DNA of 64,000 bases from the NCBI RefSeq assembly GCF_050003625.1, contig NC_134397.1:71775551-71839550 (forward strand), written 5' to 3'. Shown here in pieces: positions 21,415 through 32,675 of the stretch. Every line of letters starts with the position of its first letter. The stretch's first letter is position 1. This DNA is from Haematobia irritans. Lineage: Eukaryota; Arthropoda; Insecta; Diptera; Muscidae. Below the pieces are notes generated by a model that was not told the DNA's origin, ran no database searches, and saw nothing but the letters and a program-made list of their open reading frames with translations. The translations under genes were made by a program, and so were the position numbers.

Positions 21415-21999
21415 TATGAGCTGTCATGATGTGGAGAAAAAGGAATCAATTAAACACCACTTGTGTGAGTGTCCTGCTTTTTGTATAAGGCGTAAGCGAA
21501 TTTTAGGAGCATATAGCTTTAGATTACTGGCTGACCTGGAAAACGTTAACTTAAGCAGTTTGTTAATGTTTTTGGAGCAATCTGGTTGGTTCCACAAAAG
21601 TAAATAATAGAGAAGGTTCAGTGGTTAAGACTAGAAGTGCCCATATGTAATATGTACTTTTAGTTAAATGTGGCATCACAATGGACTGAATAGTCTAAGT
21701 GAGCCTGGAATTTAATCGGGCTGCCACTTTAACCTAACCTAGACTTAAGCATATAAAATTTTTCGCCTTATCATAAAACAGTTTTCCGAAACAACATACA
21801 AGCGGTTTCATAGAAATTGCTCTCTTTTGATTCTCTCGCTGTGTTATGTTGATATCTTTCGTAAACCTTCCCAGTTTCCATCTCTATTTCTTTCTTTATA
21901 CTCTCTCTCTCTCTCTGTCGCTCCCTGAATAAAATATCACAACATATATATGTTTACTCGATATTTGTAAATTTATGTATGTTTACATTCACACATATT

Positions 22000-22405
22000 A
22001 TTTTTATGAAACATTCTTGCCCCAAACATAATATATTCTAACATTTAGTGATAGTTTAGGAACATTACATGTTTGCACTTAAATATATTGTGTTAAAAAA
22101 TTGTGCCCGAAACACATTTTGTTTATATCGGAACATATGGAAAACATATTTTTCTAACAGTGTATGAACTGTAAAATGTGTCTTTTTAAAGACTTAAAGT
22201 CAGAAAAGAATATTGCTTGCTATAAACGAAATGGACTGTGTTGTTGGTTCAAAAATAATTGTTTTCATTGAAAAAATAAAAATTTTGTAACAAACGATTT
22301 TTTTGGTGATAAAAGTTTAAAATTTTCGAAGCAATTGAAAAAACTCTAACAAAAGAAAACGTTTTCGGTACACGTTTTTCAAACGTTTTTTTTTTCTTTG
22401 CGTGT
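22000..22405. repeat. Family F-like end plus repeat K copy 2
   Basis: 22000-22165 resembles the right end of family F (TTTAGGAACATTACATGTTT, AAAAAATTGTGCCC, AACATATGGAAAACATA). 22165-22405 is a K copy (TAAAGACTTAAAGTCAGAAA, CGTTTTTCAAACGTTTT). No coding potential. Confidence 0.55.
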
Positions 22406-22409
22406 GCAG

Positions 22410-22540
22410 GTCTTAAAACAGCCAGTAGAACTGGGAGGACTTCATTCACCAACGTCCTCCAACTAGCTTTTGGAACGCATACAGTGCCGCGTAGGCCTTC
22501 TTTAATCTAACAGCTGTATTCTCTAGTCTTTTTGCTTACG
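22410..22540 (-). repeat. LINE fragment (KKAYAALY block)
   Basis: Minus strand reads RLKKAYAALYAFQKLVGGRW, the block found in the 9165-10445 relic. It is a short piece with no frame beyond. Confidence 0.65.
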
Positions 22541-22600
22541 ACATTTTTTCAATATGAATTCAGCAATGCTTCTAATAAAGCTATAGGAAAGGATGAGCTG

Positions 22601-22830
22601 CACGCAGAGAAGGAATATGATTACCCCAACCATGTTCCAAGAGCAAAATGTTACTATTTCACGGAAAACATGTAGCATGTTCGTCGAAACCATGTTCTTT
22701 TCTCGGAAATTATGTATCTGATTTCGGAAAGCATATTATGTTTGGCGAGAAAAGAATACATGGTCGCTGTGAAAAAGTAACATGATGCTCTTGAAACATG
22801 TTGGAGGTGATCATATTCCTTCTCTGGGTG
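22601..22830. mobile_element. Long-palindrome MITE
   Basis: Ends CACGCAGAGAAGGAATATGA and TCATATTCCTTCTCTGGGTG are inverted repeats. Inner parts also mirror each other (ATGTTCCAAGAGCAAAATGT against ACATGATGCTCTTGAAACAT; CATGTTCTTTTCTCG against CGAGAAAAGAATACATG), so the whole 230 bases can fold. TG flanks both ends. 22840-23390 holds nothing recognised. Confidence 0.75.
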
Positions 22831-23393
22831 TGGTTCTAGAAATTATTTAATTTGGAAAGATCATTTCTCGTATGTTATTTCTATTAGAAGTTAGTATATT
22901 ATGTCCGTGTATAATCCCATGCAATATTCATTGAAGATAATTCAAAACACTCCCATGAAAGTCTTTTTTTTTATTGTAGGCCACCCACTAAATACACCAA
23001 TAAAGTGACCTTTGCATGCAAATAACTATAGGAATTCCCTTTTTTGACTTATTAGCTTCATGAATTTTTAAAATATTCTCCATAAGTGCTCGAAATATGT
23101 ATCATGCTATTGAAAGCAAAAACTACAAAAACAATGGATTATGAACCACACCCCATTGAGGTCAAAAAATTATGAAAATAGTTAACATACTTTTTGTGTT
23201 TTGCCAAAAAAAAAAGAGTACATAAATAAAGTACGATACTTATATGTATGTTATATGGAAGCTGAAAAACGAAAGGATTTATAATTATGTATATACGGAT
23301 GCATGTTGTGATATTTACGAGACCATGTGGATATTGTAAGCATAAAATTGCTATACAAAAGACATGTATACGTAACTGAATCTCTTCTCTACC

Positions 23394-23549
23394 CAGTAAA
23401 ACTATTGTCTCCAGAAAGTAATGAAAGTGGTGATTTTGGATCCGGAAGTAAAGCAAAACCGGATTGGAAGCAATGAATTTTACATGGGCTTGTTATAGAG
23501 CGGAAGTCATCCTGTAAAACATCAGCTGCTTTTATTTCTCATTATAAAA
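23394..23549 (+). repeat. Repeat family I fragment
   Basis: GATTTTGGATCCGGAAGT, AAGCAATGAATTTTACATGG and GCTTGTTATAGAGCGGAAGT match the family I element at 57700-58272. Its right part is replaced by HINE-A3a, which starts at an A-run. Confidence 0.65.
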
Positions 23550-25948
23550 ACAAGTAAGGAAAGTCTAAAGTGGGACGGGGCCGACTATATTATACCCTTC
23601 ATCACTATGTATACCAACATTTTTGATACCATCGTGACACCTTCAAATTTGTTAGGAGCTATATGAAGGTTTATATTCTCATATACAAATATTTAAATAT
23701 GAACCGATTTGGACAAAATTTTGTAAACTTTCACAAAATGTCTAGACTCAAAATTTAAATTGGTTTATGACCGGGACGGACCACAATGTTAGTAAAAAAC
23801 AAGTAAGTAAAGTCTAAAGTCGGGCGGGGCCGACTACATTATACCCTGCACCACTTTGTAGATCTAAAATTTCGATACCATATCACATCCGTCAAATGTG
23901 TTGGGGGCTATATATAAAGGTTTGTCCCAAATATCACTCGATTTGGACAGAATTTGATAGACTTTTACAAAATCTATAGACTCAAAATTTAAGTTGGCTA
24001 ATGCACTAGGGTGGAACACAATTTTAGTAAAAAAAAATATGGGGAACATTTAAATCTGTAGCAATTTTAAGGAAACTTCGCAAAAGTTTATTTATGATTT
24101 ATCGCTCGATATATATGTATTAGAAGTTTAGGAAAATTAGAATCATTTTTACAACTTTTCGACTAAACAGTGGCGATTTAACAAGGAAAATGTTGGTATT
24201 TTGACCATTTTTGTCGAAATCAGAAAAACATACATATGGGAGCTATATCTAAGTCTGAACCGATTTCAATCAAATTTGGCACACATGACTATATTACTAA
24301 TTGTACTCCTAGTACAAAATTTTAGTTAATCGGGATAAAACTCTGGCTTAGGGTCCATATAAGTGCATATCGGGCGAAAGATATATATGGGAGATATATC
24401 TAAATCTGAATCGATTTCAACCAAATTTGGCACGCATAGCTACAATGCTAAATCTACTCCCTGTGCAAAATTTCAACCAAATTGGTCCAAAACTCTGGCT
24501 TTCAGGACCATATTAGTCCATATCGGGCGAAAGATATATATGGGAGCTATATCTAAATCTGAACCGATTTCAATCAAATTTTGCACACTTGACTATACTA
24601 CTAATTCTACTCCTAGTGCAAAATTTCAACCAAATTCGGCCAAAAATCTGGCTTCTGAGGCCATATAAGTCCATATCGGGCGAAAGATATATATGGGAGC
24701 TATATCTAAATCAGAACCGATTTCAATCAAATTTTGCACACTTGACTATTTCAAGCAAATCGGTATAAAACTCTGGCTGCTGGGTCCATATTAGTGCATA
24801 TTGGGCGAAAGATATATATGGGAGCTATATCTAAATCTGAACCGATTTCTTCCAAAATCAATAGGGTTCTATTCTGACCCACATTAGGAACATGTGCCAA
24901 ATTTGAAGGCGATTGTACTTAAATTGCGACCTAGACTTTGATCACAAAAATGTGTTCACAGACAGACGGACGGACGGACGGACAGACGGACATGGTTATA
25001 TCGACTCAGGGATCCACCCTGAGCATTATTGCCAAAGACACCATGTGTCTATCTTGTCTCCTTCTGGGTGTTACAAACATATGCACTATCTTATAATACC
25101 CTGTTCCCCAGTGTGGCGCAGGGTATAAATATTGGAAATATTTAAATTGCATAAAATTTCGCAGATCTGCATTTCTGAATTTGAATCATTTTTGCGAGTT
25201 TTCGAATTAACAATGACGATTTTACAAGGAACATGTGGGTATTTTGGCCATATTTGTTAAAACCGGAAAAACATATATTTGGGGTGTTTATCTAATTCTG
25301 AACCGATTTTGATAAAATTTGGCACCCATTGCTAAACTTATAAATGACCTCTCAGTGCAAAACTTCAACATTTTCGAACTGAAACTTTGGCCTCCGTGCT
25401 CATATGAATCAAAATCGGGCGAATATATATGAGAGTTATATCTAAATCTGAACCAAATTCGGCATGTGTAGCAAGAATGTTAGTCCTACTCTGTGTGCAA
25501 ATCCTCAAGTAAATCGGAGTGAAATTTTGACCTCTGGGGCCATATAAGCGCGTATCGGGCGAAAGATATATATGGCAGCTATATCTAAATCTGAACCAAT
25601 TTCAACTAAATTTGGGATGCATAGTAAAAATGTTATTTCCATTCCCTGTACACAATTATAAGTAAATCGGAAGGATTTACCGTAGGTTTTGATCTACGGT
25701 GGTCATATGACTGTAAATCGGACGACAGATACATGGGAGCTATATCTAAATCTGAACCGATTTCAACCAAATGCGGTATGCATATTTATAATGTTAGTTC
25801 TACTCCCTATGAAAAATTTTACGTAACTCGGGGTAAAACTTTGGCCTCTGAGACCATAGGAGTGTAAATCGGGCGAAAGCTATATATGGGATGGACTCAG
25901 AATTTAATTCTAAGCCGATCGGTATACTAAAAGGTGGGTCTATGACTA
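23550..25948 (+). repeat. HINE family A copy A3a, host of A3b
   Basis: Start block CAAGTAAGGAAAGTCTAAAG and GACGGGGCCGACTATATTAT at 23551, interrupted after GTTAGTAAAAA (23799) by A3b, resuming at 25128 (AATATTGGAAATATTT) with diverged 153-base units, then cut by mariner M3 at 25949. Region 25128-25948 is duplicated at 29281-30242. Confidence 0.85.
23800..25127 (+). repeat. HINE family A copy A3b, complete, nested
   Basis: Complete element: CAAGTAAGTAAAGTC, stem GTCGG..CCGAC, ATTATACCCTGCACCAC, 153-base units (about 24370-24830), GACGGACGGACGGAC microsatellite at 24961-24990, and terminal stem-loop ATACCCTG..CAGGGTATA. It is inserted in the A-run of A3a without an evident target duplication, as expected for Helentron-type insertion. 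Confidence 0.88.
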
Positions 25949-28865
25949 AGAGGTTGGGTGATAAGTCCCCGGTCTAACAAAGAAAAACACATTTTTTTGT
26001 CAAAATTCGTTTTTATTATTCAACATAGTTCCCTTCAAGAGCGATACAACGATTATAACGACCTTCCAATTTTTTGATACCATTTTGGTAGTACTCCTTC
26101 GGTTTTGCCTCAAAATAGGCCTCAGTTTCGGCGATCTCCTCTTTATTGCAGCCAAAATTTTTCCCTGCGAGCATCCTTTTGAGGTCTGAGAACAAGAAAA
26201 AGTCGCTGGGGGCCAGATCTGGAGAAAACGGTGGGTGGGGAAGCAATTCGAAGCCCAATTCATGGATTTTTGCCATCGTTCTCAATGACTTGTGGCACGG
26301 TGCGTTGTCTTGGTAGAACAACACTTTTTATACCCACCACCATAAAATGGTGACGGGGTATAATAAGTTTGTCATTCCGTTTGTAACACATCGAAATATC
26401 GATTTCCGACTATCGGTCCGTATCGGTCCATGTTTTAGTATAGCCCCCATATAGACCGATCTCCCGATTTTGCTTCTTAGGCGTCTAGAAACAGTATTTT
26501 CTATCCGATTTGTCTGAAATTGAATATCTAGAGGTATTTTAGGACCATAAGGAGGTGTGTCGAAAATCGTTCGTATCGGTCCATGTTTTGATATAGCCCC
26601 CATATAGACAGATCTCCCGATTTTGCTTCTTGGGCGTCTAGAAACTATATTTACCATCCGATTTGCCTGAAATTGGAAATCTATAGGTATTGTGGGACTA
26701 TAAAGAGGTGTGTCGAAAATGGTCCATATCGGTCCATGTTTTGGTATAGCCCCCATATAGACCGATCTCCCGATTTTGCTTCTTAGGCGTCTAGAAACAA
26801 TATTTTCAATCCGATTTGTATGAAATTGAAAATCTAAAGGTATTTTGGGACCATAAAGAGTTGTGTGGACAATGGTCCGAATCGGTCCATGTTTTGATAT
26901 AGCCTCCATATAAACCAACCTCCCGATTTGGAGTCTTGGGCCTATAAAAACCGTAGTTTTTATCGAATTTGCCTGAAATTGGAAATATAGAGGTATTTGA
27001 GGACCATAAAAAGGTGTGCCAAAAATGGTGCTCATCGGTCCATGTTTTGGTATAGCCCCCATATAGACCGATATCCCGATTTTGCTTTTAGGGCTTCTAG
27101 AAACTATATTTACCATCCGATTTGCCTGAAATTGGAAATCTAGAGGTATTTGAGGACCATAAAAAGGTGTGCCGAAAATGGTGCTCATCGGTCCATGTTT
27201 TGATATAGACCCCATAGAGACTGATTTCCCGATTTCGCTTCTTGGGCTTCTAGAAACTATATTTTCTATCCGATTTTCCTGAAATTGAAAATCTAGAGTT
27301 CTTTTGGGACCATAAAAAGGTGTGCCGAAAATGGTGCCCATCGGTCAATTTTTTGATATAGCTCCCATATAGACCGATCTCCCATTTTGCTTCTTGGGCT
27401 TCTAGAAACTATATTTACCATCCGCTTTGCCTGAAATTCTTGAGCTACAATAAACTGTATTTATTACATGATTTGCCTGAAATTCTAAATCTAGAGGTAT
27501 TTTTAGACCACAAATAAGAGTGCCGAAATTGAAGTATATCGGTCCATTTTTTGGTATAACCCCCATATAGACTGATCACTCGATTTTTACTTCTATATTT
27601 TCTGGCCGATTTGTTTGAAATTGAAAATCTGCAGGTATTTTAAGATCACAAATATGTGAGTAGCAAATGGTGCCTATCGATCCATGTTTTGGTATAGCCC
27701 CCATATACACCGATCTCCCGGCTTTATTTCTTGGGCTTCTAGAATCCGTAGTTTTTATCCGATTTGCTGGAAATTAGTAATCTATAATAAAATTTTAGAC
27801 AAACGAAATTTCTTTTTCTTATAAAGTGTTTTCGTTTATTCAACGATAGTCTCTAAAATTTGTGTCAAAAGAAAACTTTGCTTGTCTAAACTTACGTTTC
27901 TCAAAAAAGAAAACACTTCTTTCAGGGTATAGCAGGCGAACTGATCATGAAAATTGCTTCAAACTGAAAGTAAAAGTTCCAGATTTTACTCATCATATTT
28001 AAATAAATGCGGAAAAATCTACAGATTTAAGATTTTAAATCAAGGCGTAATTTCAACATATATATGATATGTTTATATTTTCTCTAAAACTCAAACAAAA
28101 TTGGTTCTCATAAATCTAGAATCTTATCTGGTCTTCATAGGTAGAATCTTTAAAGTTTGTCTTCGGGAGCTGGCTCGTTTGGGAGAAGATTTGTCATCAA
28201 ACCCCCTACAATTCTATATATTATCAAGTAACCCACTACGACGAAGAGTTTTCATAGTAAACTATTATACTTGATTCATGGTGGTGGGTATTTAAAATTC
28301 GGCCTGGCCGAATTTACTGCTGTATATACTTTTTTCTTCTTCATATGGGGCCGTTTTGCCGCGATTTCGACCTTCAAAGGCTCCAATAACGCCATATAAT
28401 AGTCACTGTTGATGGTTTTTCCCTTCTCAAGATAATCGATAAAAATTATTCCATGCTCATCCCAAAAAACAGAGGCCATTACTTTGCCAGCGGACTTTTG
28501 AGTCTTTCCACGCTTCGGACACGGTTCACCGGTCGCTGTCCACTCAGCCGACTGTCGATTGGACTCAGGAGTGTAGTGATGGAGCCATGTTTCATCCATT
28601 GTCACATATCGACGGAAAAACTCGGGTGTAGTACGAGTTAACAGCTGCAAACACCGCTAAGAATCATCAACACGTTGTTGTTTTTGGTCAAATGTGAGCT
28701 CGCGCGGCACCCATTTTGCACAGAGCTTCCGCATATGCAAATATTGATGAATGATATGACCAACACGTTCCTTTCATATCTTTAAGGCCTTTGCTAGCTC
28801 GATCAACTTCATTTTACGGTCATTCAAAATCATTTTGTGAATTTTTTTGATGTTTTCGTCGGTAA
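25949..28865 (-). mobile_element. Mariner M3, split by HINE-C1 and truncated
   Basis: Left end AGAGGTTGGGTGATAAGTCC (first bases mutated) at 25949. Minus-strand transposase runs through 26329, is interrupted by HINE-C1 (26330-28327), and continues 28328-28865, where it stops abruptly inside the DNA-binding region at a rearrangement junction. Legible: HQDN-type block (mutated to YQDNAPCHKSL), FSPDLAPSDFFLFSDLKRML (third Asp) and MDETWLHHYTPESN. It carries the same GAG-to-TAG stop after DDS as M4. Confidence 0.88.
26330..28327 (-). repeat. HINE family C copy C1 nested in mariner
   Basis: Left ATACCCACCACCATAAAATG, right CATGGTGGTGGGTATTTAAA with palindrome TTCGGCC/GGCCGAA and end CTGCTGTATATACTT. 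Inside are about six 153-base units (TAGCCCCCATATAGACCGAT at 26441, 26594, 26747 and on). Insertion is into the run of six Ts of the mariner sequence AACAACACTTTTTT. A 337-codon minus-strand frame is the tandem unit read repeatedly, not a known protein. Confidence 0.85.
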
Positions 28866-30242
28866 GCTATATCTGAATCTGAACCTGAATTTGACTGATA
28901 TTTTGCAAAATTTACGAGACTCACAAAATATTCGATTATACGAAATTAGAAGAAGATCGGTTGATAAATACGTCATTTATGACCAGATCGGTTATAAATA
29001 TATATGGCAGCTTTATCTAAATCTGAACCAAAATCAATAGGAATCGTCTTTGAGCCGAAAAAGGACCCTATGCCAAATTTAAGGACGATCGGACTTAAAC
29101 TGCGACCTAGACTTTGATCACAAAAATGTGTTCACGGACAGACGGACGGACGGACAGACGGACATGGTTATATCGACTCAGGGATCCACCCTGAGCATTA
29201 TTGCCAAAGACACCATGTGTCTATCTTGTCTCCTTCTGGGTGTTACAAACATATGCACTAACTTATAATACCCTGTATAAATATTGGAAATATTTAAATT
29301 GCATAAAATTTCGCAGATCTGCATTTCTGAATTTGAATCATTTTTGCGAGTTTTCGAATTAACAATGACGATTTTACAAGGAACATGTGGGTATTTTGGC
29401 CATATTTGTTAAAACCGGAAAAACATATATTTGGGGTGTTTATCTAATTCTGAACCGATTTTGATAAAATTTGGCACCCATTGCTAAACTTTTAAATGAC
29501 CTCTCAGTGCAAAACTTCAACATTTTCGAACTGAAACTTTGGCCTCCATGCTCATATGAATCAAAATCGGGCGAATATATATGAGAGTTATATCTAAATC
29601 TGAACCAAATTCGGCATGTGTAGCAAGAATGTTAGTCCTACTCTGTGTGCAAACCCTCAAGTAAATCGGAGTGAAATTTTGACCTCTGGGGCCATATAAG
29701 TGCGTATCGGGCGAAAGCTATATATGGGAGCTATATTTAAATCTGAACCGATTTCAACCAAATTCTGAGTGCATATTTATAATATTAATTCTACTCCCTG
29801 TGCAAAATTTCGCATAAATCGGAACAAAATATTGGCCTCTGGGGCCATAGGAGTGTAAATCGGGCTATAGCTATATATGAGAGCTATATCTGAATCTGAA
29901 CCTGAATTTGACTGATATTTTGCAAAATTTACGAGACTCACAAAATATTCGATTATACGAAATTAGAAGAAGATCGGTTGATAAATACGTCATTTATGAC
30001 CAGATCGGTTATAAATATATATGGCAGCTTTATCTAAATCTGAACCGATCTTTTCCAAAATCATAGGGATCGTCTTTGAGCCGAAAAAGGACCCTATGCC
30101 AAATTTAAGGACGATCGGACTTAAACTGCGGCTGGACTTTGCACACAAAAATACATCAACAGACAGACAGACGGACATCGCTAAATGGACTCAGAATTTA
30201 ATTCTAAGCCGATCGGTATACTAAAAGGTGGGCCAATGACTA
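28866..30242 (+). repeat. Duplicated HINE-A block
   Basis: 28866-29280 is a family A tail with its microsatellite; 29281-30242 repeats 25128-25948 almost base for base, differing by whole 153-base units. 28866-29096 is repeated again at 29884-30127. The block starts at the truncated edge of M3, marking a rearrangement breakpoint. Confidence 0.85.
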
Positions 30243-31515
30243 ACAGGTTGCCTGATAAGTCCCCGGTCTAACAAAGAAAAACACATTTTTTGTCAAAATT
30301 CGTTTTTATTATTCAACGTAACATAGTTCCCTTCAAGAGCGATACAACGATTATAACGACCTTCCAATTTTTTGATACCATTTTGGTAGTTCTCCTTCGG
30401 TTTTGCCTCAAAATAGGCCTCAGTTTCGGCGATCACCTCTTCATTGCAGCCAACATTTTTCCCTGCGAGCATCCTTTTGAGGCCTGAGAACAAGAAAAAG
30501 TCGCTGGGGGCCAGATCTGGAGAATACGGTGGGTGGGGAAGCAATTCGAAGCCCAATTCATGAATTTTTGCCATCGTTCTCAATGACTTGTGGCACGGTG
30601 CGTTGTCTTGGTGGAACAACACTTTTTTCTTCTTCATATGGGGCCGCTTTGCCGCGATTTCGACCTTCAAACGCTCCAATAACGCCATATAATAGTCACT
30701 GTTGATGGTTTTTCCCTTTTCAAGATAATCGATAAAAATTATTCCATGCGCATCCCAAAAAAACAGAGGCCATTACTTTGCCAGCGGATTTTTGAGTCTT
30801 TCCACGCTTCGGAGACGGTTCACCGGTCGCTGTCCACTCAGCCGACTGTCGATTGGACTCAGGAGTGTAGTGATGGAGCCATGTTTCATCCATTGTCACA
30901 TATCGACGGAAAAACTCGGGTGTAGTACGAGTTAACAGCTGCAAACACCGCTAAGAATCATCAACACGTTGTTGTTTTTGGTCAAATGTGAGCTTGCGCG
31001 GCACCCATTTTGCACAGAGCTTCCGCATATCCAAATATTGATGAATGATATGACCAACACGTTCCTTTGATATCTTTAAGGCCTCTGTTATCTCGATCAA
31101 CTTCATTTTACGGTCATTCAAAATCATTTTGTGGATTTGTTTGATGTTTTCGGGCGTCCACTGCGTTCACCGTCCTCCGTGCTCATTTCACCACGCTTGA
31201 ATTTTGTATACCAATAAATTATTGTTGATTTCCCTGGGGCAGTGTCCGGAAACTCATTATCAAGCCAAGTTTTTGCTTCCAGCGTATTTTTTCCCTTCAG
31301 AAAACAGCATTTTATCAAAACACGAAATTCCTTTTTTTTCCATTTTTTCACAATAACAATAGTTGTTTCACAAAAGACGCTCTATCTCACAAACTAATTG
31401 ACTTACAGACGTCAAATTTTGACACGAATCATTTGAAGGTTGGTACTATATAAAAATAATTTAATACTAGCGACGCCATCTATGTGTCAGACCGGGGACT
31501 TATCAGCCAACCTGT
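30243..31515 (-). mobile_element. Mariner M4, nearly full length, defective
   Basis: Both inverted repeats and TA on each side (30241-30242, 31516-31517). Minus-strand transposase in pieces: KKEFRVLIKCCFLKGKNT; frameshift by a small deletion at about 31152 (EVVTDEN lost); GAG-to-TAG stop near 30952; MDETWLHHYTPESN; frameshift near 30765 (extra A); HQDNAPCHKSLRTM and PYSPDLAPSDFFLFSGLKRM (DD34D); normal end near 30310. Family length is about 348 residues. Its flank TGACTAACAGG equals that of M3. Confidence 0.92.
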
Positions 31516-31605
31516 TATTCCTTCTCGGCGTTACATACAAATGCACAAACGTAATTGTTATACCCTGTACCACAGTAGTGGTGAAGGGTATAACAATTAG
31601 ATAAA
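31516..31605 (+). repeat. HINE-A tail after M4
   Basis: CCTTCTCGGCGTTACATACA and the stem-loop TATACCCTGTACCACAGTAG..GAAGGGTATA are the family A terminus, showing that the mariner inserted within a family A element. Confidence 0.7.
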
Positions 31606-31744
31606 ACACTTAGACAAAAAAAATAATAAAACATTTTCTAAACGTTTCCACATATTTTATTGCAAACTAAGTGAAACCGGCCGCGTTGCTGCGCTTTCGT
31701 AAATTTTTAAAACTGACAGACTATTCAGTTAAGTAAGTCAATCA

Positions 31745-32170
31745 TATAGAAGAGAATCCCAGCAAACAAAGAGCTTCCAAAGAAGTAGATTGGATTCCCA
31801 ACTTTCGATCCGGAAGTAGTGCCAATTTGTAACATTTCTAATGAATTTTACAAGAATTTCGGATCCTTTGTATTGCTTTGGAAGTTGTTCGTTTGAAAGA
31901 AAAAATGCACTTTTATTTTCTTATTACCCATTTTTACAATTTGAAATTTTTTAGCTCCGTCCGGGGATTGAACCTGGGTTTCCACCATCCCAGCAAAAAC
32001 AGAGCTTCCAAGGAAGTAGATTGGATACCCAACTTGTATTCCATGTGCAAATTTGGATCATCTCCAATGAATTTTAAATGGGCTTATCATAGGAATGAAG
32101 TATTTCGTTTTTGGATCCTTTGCATTGCCATAGAATTTGTGCCTTGGAAGTTCATTTGAATGAAGTAATT
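31745..32170 (+). repeat. Repeat family I fragments
   Basis: CCCAGCAAACAAAGAGCTTC, AGTAGATTGGATTCCCAACT and CCGGAAGTAGTGCCAA occur, then again CCCAGCAAAAACAGAGCTTC at about 31990, so two partial copies lie in tandem. 31953-31985 has a tRNA-like GGGATTGAACC box. Confidence 0.6.
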
Positions 32171-32279
32171 TAAAAAACGCAAAACAAAATTTTCACCATT
32201 TCACTTTATATTTTTTATTACACTTTTATTTTCTTATTATCTATTTTTTCAAATTTGATTTTTTTTTCAAATTTGAGCA

Positions 32280-32675
32280 ATTTTTCTCCCCGACGTTATA
32301 TTGTTCCTGGGTCTGTTGGCAGCAAAAACAAAAAAACGCCAGAAAACCACGGTTGCCACCATGGTTGCCACTCGTGCCAAAATAATCTACCTAAATTTGA
32401 AGACAATTTTACCAAAAATCTGCCTAATTAAAAAAATTTTGTTTCCTTCCAATGGCATTCATCCATTGGAAGGAAAAATTTTGCGGGGATATTTATCCCT
32501 TGAATAGTAAATTAATCGAATTTAAATGTTTTAACGATTTTAGCATGCACGGGCTTTCTCACAATTGATCGTATAAAACACCACGAAATTTAACATTTTC
32601 AAAGAAATTGAATTTTGTCAAAATTTTATTTTTATAGAAAATTTTGTCAAAATTTTGTTTCGTTTTTTTTTTTTG
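32280..32675. repeat. Repeat J fragment
   Basis: GTTGCCACTCGTGCCAAAAT, TTTAAATGTTTTAACGATTT and two 29-base units. It directly precedes HINE-A4, which enters a T-run at about 32664-32675. The palindrome CCTTCCAATGGCATTCATCC..GGAAGG at 32451-32475 is a small inverted repeat. Confidence 0.6.

Larger units (their letters stand above)
19259..21607 (+). pseudogene. LINE ORF2 C-terminal part: RT end, RNase H, zinc knuckle
   Basis: Reads AKYLGVILDRKLNFRLN, KKWGLKPKIVHWLYTAVVRP and MLYGVVVWW (RT thumb), then RNase H blocks DFYTDGSK, FQADILAI, IYSDSQPAIKSL and WVPGHRNIPGN. The usual RNase H Glu (QAE) is Asp here. After a frameshift near 20267 and the DD41D insert it ends CHDVEKKESIKHHLCECP..GWFHKSK-stop at 21605-21607, a Cys/His knuckle seen in related LINEs. 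The RT active site is absent. RNase H suggests the I/LOA/R1-like group rather than Jockey; the clade is not settled. Confidence 0.85.
19249..21739 (+). mobile_element. 5'-truncated LINE with 13-bp target duplications
   Basis: TAGACTTAAGCAT flanks the insert at 19236-19248 and 21740-21752. The body starts inside the RT coding region and ends with a 3' UTR (CACAATGGACTGAATAGTCT, GGGCTGCCACTTTAACCTAA) that is also the tail of the SINE at 62172. A DD41D transposon (20480-21414) sits in its 3' coding part. Truncation at the 5' end plus target duplications is the signature of target-primed reverse transcription. Confidence 0.93.

Noticed and set aside
26328..27341. 337-codon minus-strand frame as a novel protein gene
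   Set aside because: It is the 153-base HINE unit read repeatedly; a unit free of stops stays open in every copy. Similar frames occur on both strands of other copies. Kept only as a question in the 153-base finding.
26323..28334. Seven-base target duplication (ACTTTTT) around HINE-C1
   Set aside because: The match is mostly a T-run; insertion within six Ts without duplication explains it and fits Helentron behaviour.
30243..31515. Active Himar1-like mariner
   Set aside because: Two frameshifts and a stop codon break the transposase; M1-M3 are worse.
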